A stretch of 49,456 nucleotides of DNA from Clostridia bacterium (GTDB lineage Bacteria > Bacillota > Clostridia > Christensenellales > Aristaeellaceae), in contig JAGBBA010000066.1 of assembly GCA_017938695.1 (NCBI GenBank), positions 1-49,456 on the forward strand, given 5' to 3'. The first letter of the stretch is position 1. Every line of letters starts with the position of its first letter. The position numbers were made by a program, and so were the translations under genes. This document shows positions 15,569 to 22,799 of this stretch, piece after piece. The notes beneath the pieces are model-generated. The model was given only the letters and a program-made list of their open reading frames with translations, did not search any database and was not told the origin of the DNA.

Positions 15569-16760
15569 AAACAGACGCTCCCGGGCCCACGTTGACAAAA
15601 CCCTGCTGTTTCTTGTTTTCGGCCTGGCGGTCTTCGGCGTGCTGGCGGTTTGCGTCGCCACCTATTCCACCGAGTCCACCTCCGAGGCATCGCTCCTGCA
15701 GCACATTGTCAACTCGTCCTACGCCGTCAACCAGTGCATCTTCCTGGCTGTCGCGCCCTTCATTATCCTGATCGTCACCAACATCCCCTACGATTTTCTC
15801 CGCCGCCGTACAGACCTGTTGTACTACGGCATCACCATTCTGGTTTTCGTGGTGTGGATCTTCAACCGTGCCGAGGGCGTGAAGGCCTGGCTGGACGTGT
15901 TGTGGGGCTTTACCATTCAGCCCTCCGAGTTTGCCAAGCTGGCCATGATCCTCATGCTGGCCAAAACGCTCTCCCGTTACGACCGGCCCATGAGCACCGT
16001 CCGCGAGTTCATGCGCATCATGATGCTGGTGGGCATCCCCAGCCTGATCATCCTGCTCTCCGGCGAAACCGGCTCCGTGCTGGTGATCATCTTCCTGTTC
16101 ATCATCATGCTGTACTTCTCCAACGTCAGCATGAAGCTGCTGTTCTCCATGGGCGCAGTGGCCGTGCTGGGCATTCTGGCCCTGTATGGCTTCATGGTAG
16201 CCACCGGCTCCGACGACTACCGTCTGGCCCGCATCATGGCCTTCATCAACCCCGAGCTCTCCCCTGCCGATGACGCCTACCAGCAGCTGCAAAGCATGAT
16301 GGCCATCGGCGCAGGCGGTCTGCACGGCATCGGCATGTTTGTGGATGGTGCCATGTCCCAGCTGAACTACGTTCCTGCCGACTGGACGGACTTCATCTAC
16401 TCCACCATCGGCGAGGCCTTCGGCTTTGTGGGCTGCATTTCCATCCTGGTGGTGTATCTGCTGATCATCCTGCGCATGCTCTACCTGGCGCGCTACACCC
16501 GCGACAAGTTCGGCATGCTGGTCATTGTGGGCGTAATGGGCATGCTGCTCTTCCACGTATTCGAGAACATCGGCATGACCCTGGGCCTGATGCCCATCAC
16601 CGGCATCCCCCTGCCCTTCCTGTCCTACGGCGGCTCCAACATGGTGACCAACATGGGCGGCGTGGCCCTGGTGCTCAACGTCACCAAGAACCGCAGCCTC
16701 TCCGCCACCGTTCTCACCCCCCAGACCACCGCCAACCCCTATCGCTTCATCCGCCGCTAA
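15558..16760 (+). CDS. rodA: SEDS glycosyltransferase RodA
   Basis: Polytopic SEDS-family peptidoglycan polymerase of 400 residues, the partner of PBP2 in elongation. About ten membrane spans are visible. Diagnostic stretches are IQPSEFAKLAMILMLAK, LLSGETGSVLVI, and near the end LMPITGIPLPFLSYGGSNM, the conserved catalytic-face motif. The start is TTG at 15558, placed by AAGGAGG nine bases upstream. It overlaps the minD end by 11 bases, which implies translational coupling. I call it RodA and not FtsW because of the mreBCD-PBP2 context; a clear FtsW lies in the dcw cluster. Confidence 0.94.
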   Translation: MIAENRRSRAHVDKTLLFLVFGLAVFGVLAVCVATYSTESTSEASLLQHIVNSSYAVNQCIFLAVAPFIILIVTNIPYDFLRRRTDLLYYGITILVFVVWIFNRAEGVKAWLDVLWGFTIQPSEFAKLAMILMLAKTLSRYDRPMSTVREFMRIMMLVGIPSLIILLSGETGSVLVIIFLFIIMLYFSNVSMKLLFSMGAVAVLGILALYGFMVATGSDDYRLARIMAFINPELSPADDAYQQLQSMMAIGAGGLHGIGMFVDGAMSQLNYVPADWTDFIYSTIGEAFGFVGCISILVVYLLIILRMLYLARYTRDKFGMLVIVGVMGMLLFHVFENIGMTLGLMPITGIPLPFLSYGGSNMVTNMGGVALVLNVTKNRSLSATVLTPQTTANPYRFIRR

Positions 16761-16945
16761 AGGGGACGCTGTTCCCTTTCAAATTCCCTGCCAGAGGGGG
16801 CGTTGCCCCCTCTGGACTCCCCCACCAAAGGGTCTTCGACCCTCTGGACACCCTTTCGGGGATAGTGCTGCTGGGTGATCTCCGAGCGGGGGTCACGCCG
16901 CGCAATGGGCGCGACGCGACGCGTAGCGTGTAGCTCGTAAGGGGG
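16761..16945. repeat. Palindrome array after rodA
   Basis: Stem-loops in series: AAAGGG/CCCTTT, CCAGAGGGGGC/GCCCCCTCTGG, AGGGTC/GACCCT within a CCAAAG...CTCTGG frame, then ACCCTTTCGGGGAT. A diverged copy of the large GGTCAC palindrome follows at about 16889-16922 (GGTCACGCCGCGC, then GGGCGCGACGCG). The 228-base gap before the kinase gene contains nothing else that I can support. Confidence 0.75.
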
Positions 16946-16988
16946 ATTTGTGTTTTCTGCTGTTCCAGCAGCTCTCAGGAGGTTCCCT

Positions 16989-17501
16989 ATGGTCATTCTC
17001 ATTTCCGGTGCCAGCCACACAGGGAAAACCGCCCTTGCACATCGGCTGATGAAGCAATACGGTTATCCCTATCTCTCCATCGACCACTTGAAAATGGGGC
17101 TGATCCGTGCCGGACACACTGCCCTTTCGCCCAGCGATGATGAGCGGCTCACGCCTTACCTGTGGCCGATTCTTCGGGAGATGGCCAAGACCGCTATTGA
17201 GAACGACCAGAACCTGATCATTGAGGGCTGCTACATCCCTCACGATTGGCGTGACAGTTTTGAGGACGAATACCTGCAAGCCATCCGCTGCGTGTGGCTG
17301 ATTATGACGGAGCGCTACATCCGTACCCGCTTTGCTGATATTCAGCGCTTCGCCAGCGTAGTGGAGAACCGCGGCGATGACCCCGACCTCTCTATGGATG
17401 AGCTTTTGCGGGACAACGCCCACAATCTGGCAGAATGCCAGCGGCATGGTTGCCCCTATATCCTCATCGACAGTGGATATGAGGTTTCCTTCACGCCATG
17501 A
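16989..17501 (+). CDS. Small P-loop kinase-like ATPase
   Basis: A 170-residue nucleotide-binding protein with a Walker A motif at the very N-terminus (GASHTGKTAL, residues 7-16). YLSIDHLKMGLIRAG follows, as in small-molecule kinases where an Asp after strand 2 contacts substrate. Later come NLIIEGCYIPHDW and a Thr/Arg-rich lid-like stretch (TERYIRTRFADIQRF). This looks like a 2-phosphoglycerate or adenylate-kinase-type fold. The substrate is unknown, and it could also be a toxin- or resistance-type phosphotransferase. GGAGGTTCCCT gives the start. It is a single gene between a repeat array and a bidirectional terminator. Confidence 0.65.
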   Translation: MVILISGASHTGKTALAHRLMKQYGYPYLSIDHLKMGLIRAGHTALSPSDDERLTPYLWPILREMAKTAIENDQNLIIEGCYIPHDWRDSFEDEYLQAIRCVWLIMTERYIRTRFADIQRFASVVENRGDDPDLSMDELLRDNAHNLAECQRHGCPYILIDSGYEVSFTP

Positions 17502-17502
17502 T

Positions 17503-17537
17503 AAAAGGCTCCGATACTTTCGTATCGGAGCCTTTTG
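17503..17537. terminator. Bidirectional terminator
   Basis: AAAAGGCTCCGATAC and GTATCGGAGCCTTTT form a near-perfect 14-15 bp stem with A/T runs on both sides. It serves the convergent kinase and aldo/keto reductase genes. Confidence 0.92.
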
Positions 17538-17538
17538 C

Positions 17539-18657
17539 TTACTTACATTCTTCGTGGATTTCCTGCAGGTACTGGATGATCGGCAGGTGCTGGGGGCATG
17601 CGGCTTCGCACTGGCCGCACTGCACGCAGCGGGAGGCGTCGTGCTCGTCGGCAACGATCTTCGCGTAGCCGTCCTTGAAGCTACCCTGGGCATGCAGCAG
17701 GCTGGTGTCATACCGCTGGAAGATGTCGGGAATCTTCACGCCCATGGGGCAGGGCTGGCAATACTGGCAGCCGGTGCAGCGGGTCTTGGTCAGGGAGATG
17801 TAGGTGTCCTTCACCTTCTTGTAAAGGGCCTTCTCCTCAACGGAGAGGCTGGGCTGCTCGGGCAGGTCGAAGATGTTCAGGTTATCCACCAGCTGCTCCC
17901 AGTTGCTCATGCCGGAGAGAATGCACTTTACCTCGGGCATGGTATACAGGTAGCGGAATGCCCATTCCACGGGGGAACGCTGATCCTTGAACTGGGCATA
18001 GGCGTCCACCACAGCCTTGGGCGGATTGGCCAGCAGGCCGCCGCGCAGGGGCTCCATAACCACCACGCCCACGCCCTTCTTTCCAGCCTGGCGGATGCCC
18101 TCCAGGGTGCACTGGTTTTCGTCATCCAGGATGTTCATCTGCACCTGGCACATCTTCCAGTCGTAGTCGCCCAGGATCTTCATGAAGGCGTCATAGCCGT
18201 CGTGGAAGGAGAAGGCGGGATAGCGGATCTTCCCCTGGGCCAGGGCTTCGTCCAGGAAGCTCTTGTAATCGTACTGCTGCATTTCCTCCAGCCGCTGGGC
18301 ATTCATGGCATGCATCAGGTAGAAGTCGATGTGGTCCGTCTGCAGCTTCTGCAGCTGCTCGTCCAGGATAGCCATCATGTCCTCGTGCTTATGCACGTTC
18401 CAGCAGGGCAGCTTGGTGGCCAGGGTCACCTTCTCGCGGTAGCCGTCCTGCAATGCCTTGCCCACCACGATCTCGCTCTCGCCGCCGTGATAGGGATAAG
18501 CGGTGTCGATGTAGGTCACGCCGCTGTCGATGGCGTGGCGGATCATGCGGATGGCCTCCGCCTCGTCGATCTTGCCGTCCTTCACAGGCAGGCGCATGCA
18601 GCCAAAGCCCAGCATGCTGGAAGTGATATCCGTTTCAGGAAACTTCGTGTAAAACAT
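17539..18657 (-). CDS. Aldo/keto reductase with C-terminal 4Fe-4S domain
   Basis: Predicted oxidoreductase of 372 residues. The N-terminal TIM barrel has the aldo/keto reductase tetrad in context: YIDTAYPYH near residue 46 (Asp, Tyr), ATKLPCW (Lys) and YLMHAM (His). The C-terminus carries ferredoxin-like cysteine motifs, CTGCQYCQPCP near residue 295 and CVQCGQCEAACP near residue 345, suggesting one or two Fe-S clusters. Such fusions are common in anaerobic Clostridia; substrates are mostly unknown. AGAGGTG precedes the ATG. It starts 15 bases after the HAD gene and is probably co-transcribed with it. Confidence 0.9.
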   Translation of the reverse strand: MFYTKFPETDITSSMLGFGCMRLPVKDGKIDEAEAIRMIRHAIDSGVTYIDTAYPYHGGESEIVVGKALQDGYREKVTLATKLPCWNVHKHEDMMAILDEQLQKLQTDHIDFYLMHAMNAQRLEEMQQYDYKSFLDEALAQGKIRYPAFSFHDGYDAFMKILGDYDWKMCQVQMNILDDENQCTLEGIRQAGKKGVGVVVMEPLRGGLLANPPKAVVDAYAQFKDQRSPVEWAFRYLYTMPEVKCILSGMSNWEQLVDNLNIFDLPEQPSLSVEEKALYKKVKDTYISLTKTRCTGCQYCQPCPMGVKIPDIFQRYDTSLLHAQGSFKDGYAKIVADEHDASRCVQCGQCEAACPQHLPIIQYLQEIHEECK

Positions 18658-18672
18658 GATTTTGCACCTCTC

Positions 18673-19473
18673 TTATAAATAAGGGATCATATCGCTCAGC
18701 CGACCAAAGATCAGGTCGGGCTTGACATCAGAAACAGCAACGTCGTCCATGGTGGCCTCGCCGGACAGCACCAGAATGCCCGTCATGCCGTGGTTCACGC
18801 CGGTGGCCACGTCGGTGTACAGGCGGTCGCCCACCATGGCCATTTCTTCCAGCTTGAAGCCGGTGCGGGCCAGAGCTTCCTCCACAATGCCCTTGTGAGG
18901 CTTGCCCAGGATGATATCCGCCTTGCGTCCGGTGCTGGCCTCAATAAAGGCCATGATGGCACCCATATCCGGGATGAAGCCGGTTTCCGTGGGGCAGTTG
19001 TAGTCCGGGTGCGTAGCGATGTAGGGCTTGCCCTCGCGGATGAAATCGCACACCTTGCACATCTTGGCATAGTCCAGGGTGGTGTCGAAGGCCACCAGCA
19101 CATAGTCCGGATCGTCCTCGGTCAGTTCCAGGCCCATGGCCGTCAGCTCAGCCGCCAGCATGGGATTGCCCAGCAGGTAGCACTTGCCGCCGGGATAGGT
19201 CTTCAGGCAATAGTGAGCCGCCGCATGGCCGGAGGTGATCACATCCCGGTACCGAGCGTCCACATTCATGCGCTCCAGCTTGTCAGCATACACGCTGGCC
19301 GACTTGGAGGAATTGTTGGTCAGAAAGCGGGCCGTTCTTCCCGTGCGCTCCAGCGCAGCCAGGAAATCCAGCGAGCCCTCGATCAGCTTATCCCCCAGGT
19401 AGAAGGTACCGTCCATATCCAGCAAAAAGCAGCGCACGCCCGCAAGCCTTGCGCGAATCTCAGCTTCTGTCAT
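18673..19473 (-). CDS. HAD-IIA hydrolase, NagD-like
   Basis: Predicted sugar-phosphate or nucleotide phosphatase of 266 residues. The HAD motifs are present: LLDMDGTFYLG near residue 18 (nucleophile and acid Asp), TNNSSKS near residue 54 (motif II), GKPHKGIVEEAL (motif III Lys) and MVGDRLYTDVATG (motif IV). The C2-type cap between motifs II and III fits the NagD/p-nitrophenyl-phosphatase group. The ATG at 19473 is set by AAGGAGGATATC. The frame is open further upstream but there reads through the antisense strand of a tRNA gene, so that extension is rejected. Confidence 0.92.
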   Translation of the reverse strand: MTEAEIRARLAGVRCFLLDMDGTFYLGDKLIEGSLDFLAALERTGRTARFLTNNSSKSASVYADKLERMNVDARYRDVITSGHAAAHYCLKTYPGGKCYLLGNPMLAAELTAMGLELTEDDPDYVLVAFDTTLDYAKMCKVCDFIREGKPYIATHPDYNCPTETGFIPDMGAIMAFIEASTGRKADIILGKPHKGIVEEALARTGFKLEEMAMVGDRLYTDVATGVNHGMTGILVLSGEATMDDVAVSDVKPDLIFGRLSDMIPYL

Positions 19474-19501
19474 GATATCCTCCTTAGGTTTCATTGCCAT
19501 C

Positions 19502-19530
19502 ATTATACCATACCCATCTGGAAAATGGAA
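19502..19530 (-). promoter_or_regulatory. Promoter for the HAD-aldo/keto reductase operon
   Basis: On the minus strand: TTCCAT (19530-19525), 17-base spacer, TATAAT (19507-19502) with a preceding TGG, the same layout as the maf promoter. Confidence 0.65.
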
Positions 19531-19585
19531 GTATTTGTGTGCATGGCAGGCCCTGCAGAAAAATGAACTTTTTTCAAAAAAGTGC

Positions 19586-19614
19586 TTGACATGCGCCACC
19601 CCACATGATATAAT
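19586..19614 (+). promoter_or_regulatory. Consensus SigA promoter of tRNA-Pro
   Basis: TTGACA (19586-19591), exactly 17 bases, TATAAT (19609-19614). Both hexamers are perfect. The tRNA begins 39 bases after the -10 box. Confidence 0.95.
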
Positions 19615-19652
19615 CATATTCGTTCGCTGGACAGCGCGAACGAAAAGAATAT

Positions 19653-19726
19653 CTGGGTGTGGCGCAGTTTGGTAGCGTGCTTGAATGGGGTTCAAGAGGC
19701 CGGAGGTTCGAATCCTCTCACCCAGA
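19653..19726 (+). tRNA. tRNA-Pro (anticodon GGG)
   Basis: A 74-base cloverleaf. Acceptor CTGGGTG pairs with CACCCAG and the discriminator is A. The D arm is GCGC/GCGT. The anticodon stem CTTGA/TCAAG holds loop ATGGGGT, so bases 34-36 read GGG (codon CCC, and CCU by wobble). The T arm is GGAGG-TTCGAAT-CCTCT. The C1-G72 pair is a proline identity feature. The 3' CCA is not encoded and must be added. Confidence 0.96.
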
Positions 19727-19730
19727 CGCA

Positions 19731-19762
19731 AGACCTGATATCGCAAGATGTCAGGTCTTTTC
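19731..19762 (+). terminator. Terminator of tRNA-Pro
   Basis: AGACCTGA/TCAGGTCT arms followed by TTTTC, four bases after the tRNA. Confidence 0.9.
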
Positions 19763-19800
19763 TTATGTTTTCAGCAAAACAGCATGTATGAGGGCAATGC

Positions 19801-19845
19801 TCACGCTTTGAGCATCAATGCTACCGTTTGTAGCGTGACTTTTTT
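19801..19845 (+). terminator. Second stem-loop with T-run
   Basis: Outer arms TCACGCT (19801-19807) and AGCGTGA (19832-19838) enclose a GCTAC/GTAGC hairpin and are followed by CTTTTTT. It looks like a Rho-independent terminator although no gene lies between it and the tRNA terminator. It may back up tRNA termination or be part of a leader. Confidence 0.5.
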
Positions 19846-19864
19846 CCGCCGGGATTGATACAAT
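19835..19864 (+). promoter_or_regulatory. Possible promoter of the secreted protein gene
   Basis: GTGACT (19835-19840), 18-base spacer, TACAAT (19859-19864). The match is moderate. The -35 overlaps the end of the preceding stem-loop. Confidence 0.35.
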
Positions 19865-19916
19865 ACGCTTATCAAAAGGGCGTATTCTGCCCCGTTATAC
19901 AAAAGGAGGCCCCTCT

Positions 19917-20651
19917 ATGAAAAAGCTCCTGGCCCTGATCCTCTCTGTGGTGCTTCTGTGCTCTGCGTCCGCCGCCATGGCCGAAAACCTGACGGACAAG
20001 CCCATCAACTTTGCCGAATTTACCTTTGGCCAAACGCTGGGTCAGGTGCGCGCCACCACCTGGGTGGAGAGCATCAGCTTCTTCAAGCGTATCAAGCCCA
20101 CCCGCATCTTGTCGGATATTTGCCGCGATTTCGATGGCATCCTCTACGATGAATTGGGTGATTCCGCTTACATTTCCGTCCGTCTGCCGGAACGTGAGAT
20201 CGCCGGCCACCGCGGCAGCGTGGAGATGTACTTCACCTACCCCAGCACCTCCCGCGCAGATAACGATGCTGTTCTGTATGCTGGCGTTTACAATTTCTTT
20301 GAGCATGCCGACAGCACCTTTAACGATCTGAAGACCAAGCTGACCACCCTCTACGGTGCTCCCTGGGCCGAAGGAAGCAACGCCGCAGACATCTTTGGTG
20401 CCTTCACCTTTGATGAAGATCAGCAGTGGCGGCGCGACGAATGGAGCAACCTTACCGCCCGCATGCAGGATGCTCAGTATGTGGTGTGGAAGTCCTCTGC
20501 CAACGGCGGCATGATGGTGCTGAAATACTACAACGAGAACGGTGACTGGGCCCGTGCCGAGCTGTGCTATCTCTGGCCCGAAGCCGATCAGTACTTTGAC
20601 GCCATGGACCAGTCCTCCGGCAGTTCTGCCAACGATATGCAGGGTCTGTAA
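19917..20651 (+). CDS. Secreted protein of unknown function
   Basis: A 244-residue protein with a clear signal peptide (MKKLLALILSVVLLCSASA, then AMAEN with likely cleavage after AMA). There is no lipobox, so it is probably released. The mature part has mixed alpha/beta character, with TFGQTLGQVRATTW near the start, a tyrosine/phenylalanine-rich middle and a Ser/Asn-rich end. I recognise no family. The opening resembles small domains in which a short repeat reads an enzyme or ligand surface, but that is only an impression. AAAGGAGG precedes the ATG. It has its own terminator, so it is monocistronic. Confidence 0.8.
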   Translation: MKKLLALILSVVLLCSASAAMAENLTDKPINFAEFTFGQTLGQVRATTWVESISFFKRIKPTRILSDICRDFDGILYDELGDSAYISVRLPEREIAGHRGSVEMYFTYPSTSRADNDAVLYAGVYNFFEHADSTFNDLKTKLTTLYGAPWAEGSNAADIFGAFTFDEDQQWRRDEWSNLTARMQDAQYVVWKSSANGGMMVLKYYNENGDWARAELCYLWPEADQYFDAMDQSSGSSANDMQGL

Positions 20652-20666
20652 GCCTGTAATGCCCTT

Positions 20667-20699
20667 TCCCGCCACCTTCGGGCGGCGGGACTTTCTTTT
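20667..20699 (+). terminator. Rho-independent terminator
   Basis: TCCCGCC/GGCGGGA arms followed by CTTTCTTTT, after the secreted protein gene. Confidence 0.85.
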
Positions 20700-20704
20700 C
20701 GCTC

Positions 20705-20733
20705 TTGAATCCTCCGGCGGAATCAGCTATACT
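20705..20733 (+). promoter_or_regulatory. SigA-type promoter of the sensor pair
   Basis: TTGAAT (20705-20710), 17-base spacer, TATACT (20728-20733). The downstream ATG is at 20766. Confidence 0.75.
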
Positions 20734-20765
20734 AATAGCACATTTTGCAAAAGAGGTGCTCCACG

Positions 20766-21320
20766 ATGAAACCAAACAAGTGGCCTATGCTCAGCCTGGT
20801 ATGCAGCCTTCTGGCACTGTGCGTCGCCTGCACATCCATGGTGATCGCCCTGCTGCCGCGGCCAGCAGCCGAACCGCAGGCTTCTCCCCTGCCATATACC
20901 CTGGAATGGTTCCGCACCGAGGCCGAACCCCAGCAAGGCCAGCCCCATGTGAGCATCACTTGTGCGCCTTCTCCCGTGTATGCCATCGCCACGGCTGATT
21001 TCCCCGGCGGGCTTGGATGGATGTATCAGTTCTCCTTCCGCGAAAGCAGCGGCATGCCCTTTACCGTGGACAGCATCACCCTGTATTCCTTCGATTCCAC
21101 CGGGGCCGTGTTCCCTAACGCCTATACGGCGGATCAGGTTGCCGGCTGGTGGGGCGGCAGCAGCGTGATCCCTGCCGGCGGCGTTTGCACCATGGGCAGC
21201 GGTATGCCTGTGCAGGACCTGACCCATCAGGGCATTTCCGTCATGGGCCGTTCGCCCTCCGGGCAGGTAATGGAGTTCCACACGCTGGTGGAGTTTATCC
21301 CCACCACCAAGCCCCAATGA
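20766..21320 (+). CDS. Membrane-anchored protein sharing its outside domain with the next gene
   Basis: A 184-residue protein with an N-terminal hydrophobic segment (about residues 7-30, containing LALCVACTSMVIALL), then an outside domain of about 140 residues. Two cysteines near CVACTS do not form a standard lipobox, so a membrane anchor is more likely than a lipoprotein. The outside domain aligns by eye with the C-terminal half of the XRE protein that follows: WFRTEAEPQQG, DFPGGLGW, VIPAGG, then MEFHTLVEF at the end. AGAGGTG precedes the ATG. The next gene starts 25 bases after its stop. Function unknown; a ligand-binding or decoy partner of the regulator is a reasonable guess. Confidence 0.75.
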   Translation: MKPNKWPMLSLVCSLLALCVACTSMVIALLPRPAAEPQASPLPYTLEWFRTEAEPQQGQPHVSITCAPSPVYAIATADFPGGLGWMYQFSFRESSGMPFTVDSITLYSFDSTGAVFPNAYTADQVAGWWGGSSVIPAGGVCTMGSGMPVQDLTHQGISVMGRSPSGQVMEFHTLVEFIPTTKPQ

Positions 21321-21345
21321 TTTTCAACGATAGGCGGTTGATAGG

Positions 21346-22167
21346 ATGCAAACCCTCGGTGAACGCTTGACCCGCGCCCGCAAAGCCCGCGGCCTTACCC
21401 AGGAACAGCTGGCCGAATCCATGCACTGCTCCCGGCAGGCCATCTCCCATTGGGAAAACGGTCGATCGCTGCCGGACGTGGAGTCGCTGGCCCTGCTGAA
21501 TCAGCTGCTGGGCTGCGACCTGCTCAGCGACGCCGAAGCACCCGCCGCCCCTGCAACCACACCGGATATCCAAACTGTGCCTGAGACGGCCCCCGAACAG
21601 CCCGTCCGCCGGTTCTGCTGGCGAAACCTACTGATTTTCCTTTCCGGGGCGGCGGTGATGTGCGTCCTGATGCTGCTTTTCATGCCCAGACCGCCGAAGG
21701 CTGACCCCGTGCTTCCGTTAACATCCCCTACCGCCGCCAACAACGCCGCATGGTTCAGCACGGAGGCGACACCCAAGGCCGGGCACAGCCATCTGCTGCT
21801 CTCTTATGAAACGGACGCTATCCCCCTGACTGCCCTGGATTATTTCCCCGACGGGGTCGGCTGGCTGTTCGACTTCACCATCACCGAAACCCAGGGCGTG
21901 GACTTTACCATTACGGATATGACGTATACCTACTTTCCCTCGCTGACCATCAAATGCCCGCCCAGTTTCCACTACCACGATGAGGACCTGTACGCCGTTC
22001 TAAGGCAGGATGTCATCGGCGCGGGGCAATCCATCACCGTTGGCAACGGATTGCCTAAGCAGCCGCTGGTCGGCCTGGGCGTGTGCATCCAGGGGCATGA
22101 CGCCACCGGGCTGACCATGGAGTTCCGGCACTTTTTCCCCTTTGAGCAGGAACTGGCGCAAGAATAA
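21346..22167 (+). CDS. Transmembrane XRE-family regulator with outside domain
   Basis: A 273-residue predicted one-span regulator. Residues 1-65 are a clear XRE/Cro helix-turn-helix (LGERLTRARKARGLTQEQLA, then SRQAISHWENGRSLPD). A linker with Pro/Ala follows, then a membrane span at about 92-112 (LLIFLSGAAVMCVLMLLF). The outside domain, about 125-273, carries WFSTEATPKAG, DYFPDGVGW, VIGAGQ and MEFRHFFPF. That domain matches the preceding protein, so the pair arose by duplication of the ectodomain. The layout suggests direct signal transfer from outside to DNA. The ribosome site (AGGCGG) is weak, consistent with low expression or coupling. Confidence 0.85.
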   Translation: MQTLGERLTRARKARGLTQEQLAESMHCSRQAISHWENGRSLPDVESLALLNQLLGCDLLSDAEAPAAPATTPDIQTVPETAPEQPVRRFCWRNLLIFLSGAAVMCVLMLLFMPRPPKADPVLPLTSPTAANNAAWFSTEATPKAGHSHLLLSYETDAIPLTALDYFPDGVGWLFDFTITETQGVDFTITDMTYTYFPSLTIKCPPSFHYHDEDLYAVLRQDVIGAGQSITVGNGLPKQPLVGLGVCIQGHDATGLTMEFRHFFPFEQELAQE

Positions 22168-22174
22168 CGCTATT

Positions 22175-22203
22175 TTCCCCTTGTAAAAGGGGATTTTTTT
22201 CTT
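22175..22203 (+). terminator. Rho-independent terminator
   Basis: TCCCCTT/AAGGGGA arms followed by TTTTTTT, after the XRE gene. Confidence 0.9.
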
Positions 22204-22214
22204 TTTATCGCCCG

Positions 22215-22268
22215 CGCAACAAATTGTTGCGTGACATTTTCTCTTTGCGCTTGTAAACTGTCAGCGCA
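22215..22268 (+). promoter_or_regulatory. Promoter with two overlapping operator-like palindromes
   Basis: A 17-base palindrome (22215-22231), arms CGCAACAA/TTGTTGCG, abuts the -35 box GTGACA (22231-22236). After a 17-base spacer comes TAAACT (22254-22259). A second inverted repeat, TTGCGC/GCGCAA (about 22246-22268), flanks the -10 box. Together they look like a repressor-controlled promoter for the two small genes downstream. The HTH protein at 22572 is an obvious candidate regulator. Confidence 0.65.
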
Positions 22269-22281
22269 AGGAGGACATGCT

Positions 22282-22575
22282 ATGGACGCGTTGGGCTGGA
22301 TCATCGCTGCATTTCTGGCAGGCATATTGCTGGCCGGTGTGTTTCACAAGTCGCAAAGGCTGCTGCGCCGCCGCTTGGCAGGCATCGAATGCTATCGCGG
22401 CCTGTCCTCCCGGCAGATCATCAATGCCATTCATGCCGAGCCGGATACCATCATCCAGCTTCCCGACGGACAGTCGCTGATGGTGTGGAAGGACCGCCGC
22501 TATACGATGGTCCTCCGCTTCAACAGCGATCACATCTGCCTTGGGGTGGAAGAAGAAAAGGAGAGCATGCCATGA
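22282..22575 (+). CDS. Small single-span membrane protein
   Basis: A 97-residue protein with one N-terminal membrane span (about 4-20, GWIIAAFLAGILLAGVF), then a basic stretch (KSQRLLRRRL) and a compact cytoplasmic-looking domain (GLSSRQIINAIHAEPDTI, DGQSLMVWKDRRYTMVLRF) ending in acidic residues. I recognise no family. AAGGAGG gives a strong start. Its stop overlaps the start of the small HTH gene by four bases (ATGA), so the two are made together. A membrane-tethered partner or antagonist of the HTH protein would fit the layout, but this is inference. Confidence 0.75.
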   Translation: MDALGWIIAAFLAGILLAGVFHKSQRLLRRRLAGIECYRGLSSRQIINAIHAEPDTIIQLPDGQSLMVWKDRRYTMVLRFNSDHICLGVEEEKESMP

Positions 22576-22745
22576 GCCGTCCTGTTGGCCCCAAGGAGAT
22601 CGAGCTTTTCCGCCTGCTGTATGCCAAATCCAAATCTTACAGCCAGGTCGCCCGGCTGACGGGCTACGCCATGCCCACCGTGCGCAAGTATATCCTCGCC
22701 CTGCAAGCAAAAGAAAAAGCTGCCAGCACCGCGCCGCAGGAATAA
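22572..22745 (+). CDS. 57-residue helix-turn-helix protein
   Basis: A minimal DNA-binding protein. GPKEIELFRLLYAKSKSYSQ forms the first helices, and VARLTGYAMPTVRKYILAL reads as a helix-turn-helix of the resolvase/MerR-like lexical type (turn at TGYAM, recognition helix PTVRKYI). The C-terminus is short and charged. No dimerisation or ligand domain is present, so it may need the co-translated membrane protein to dimerise or be controlled. It lies 310 bases downstream of a promoter covered with palindromes, which suggests autoregulation. The start ATG overlaps the upstream stop. Confidence 0.75.
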   Translation: MSRPVGPKEIELFRLLYAKSKSYSQVARLTGYAMPTVRKYILALQAKEKAASTAPQE

Positions 22746-22748
22746 AAC

Positions 22749-22799
22749 ATCCTCCATCTGCCACACTGCCATCAGAGGTGAGCATGATGGAGGATTTTC
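22749..22799 (+). promoter_or_regulatory. Stem-loop spanning the start codon of the FAD/Rieske gene
   Basis: Perfect 10-bp arms ATCCTCCATC (22749-22758) and GATGGAGGAT (22786-22795) are followed by TTTCC. The right arm contains the last base of the start codon and the next codons. The 27-base loop holds the ribosome site AGAGGTG. It could end the small HTH operon, or limit translation of the oxidoreductase, or both. Confidence 0.5.

Noticed and set aside
19474-19746. N-terminal extension of the HAD hydrolase frame through the tRNA gene
   Set aside because: The extra residues (RTSGLLNPIQAR type) are the translated antisense strand of tRNA-Pro. AAGGAGG before ATG 19473 gives a far better start.
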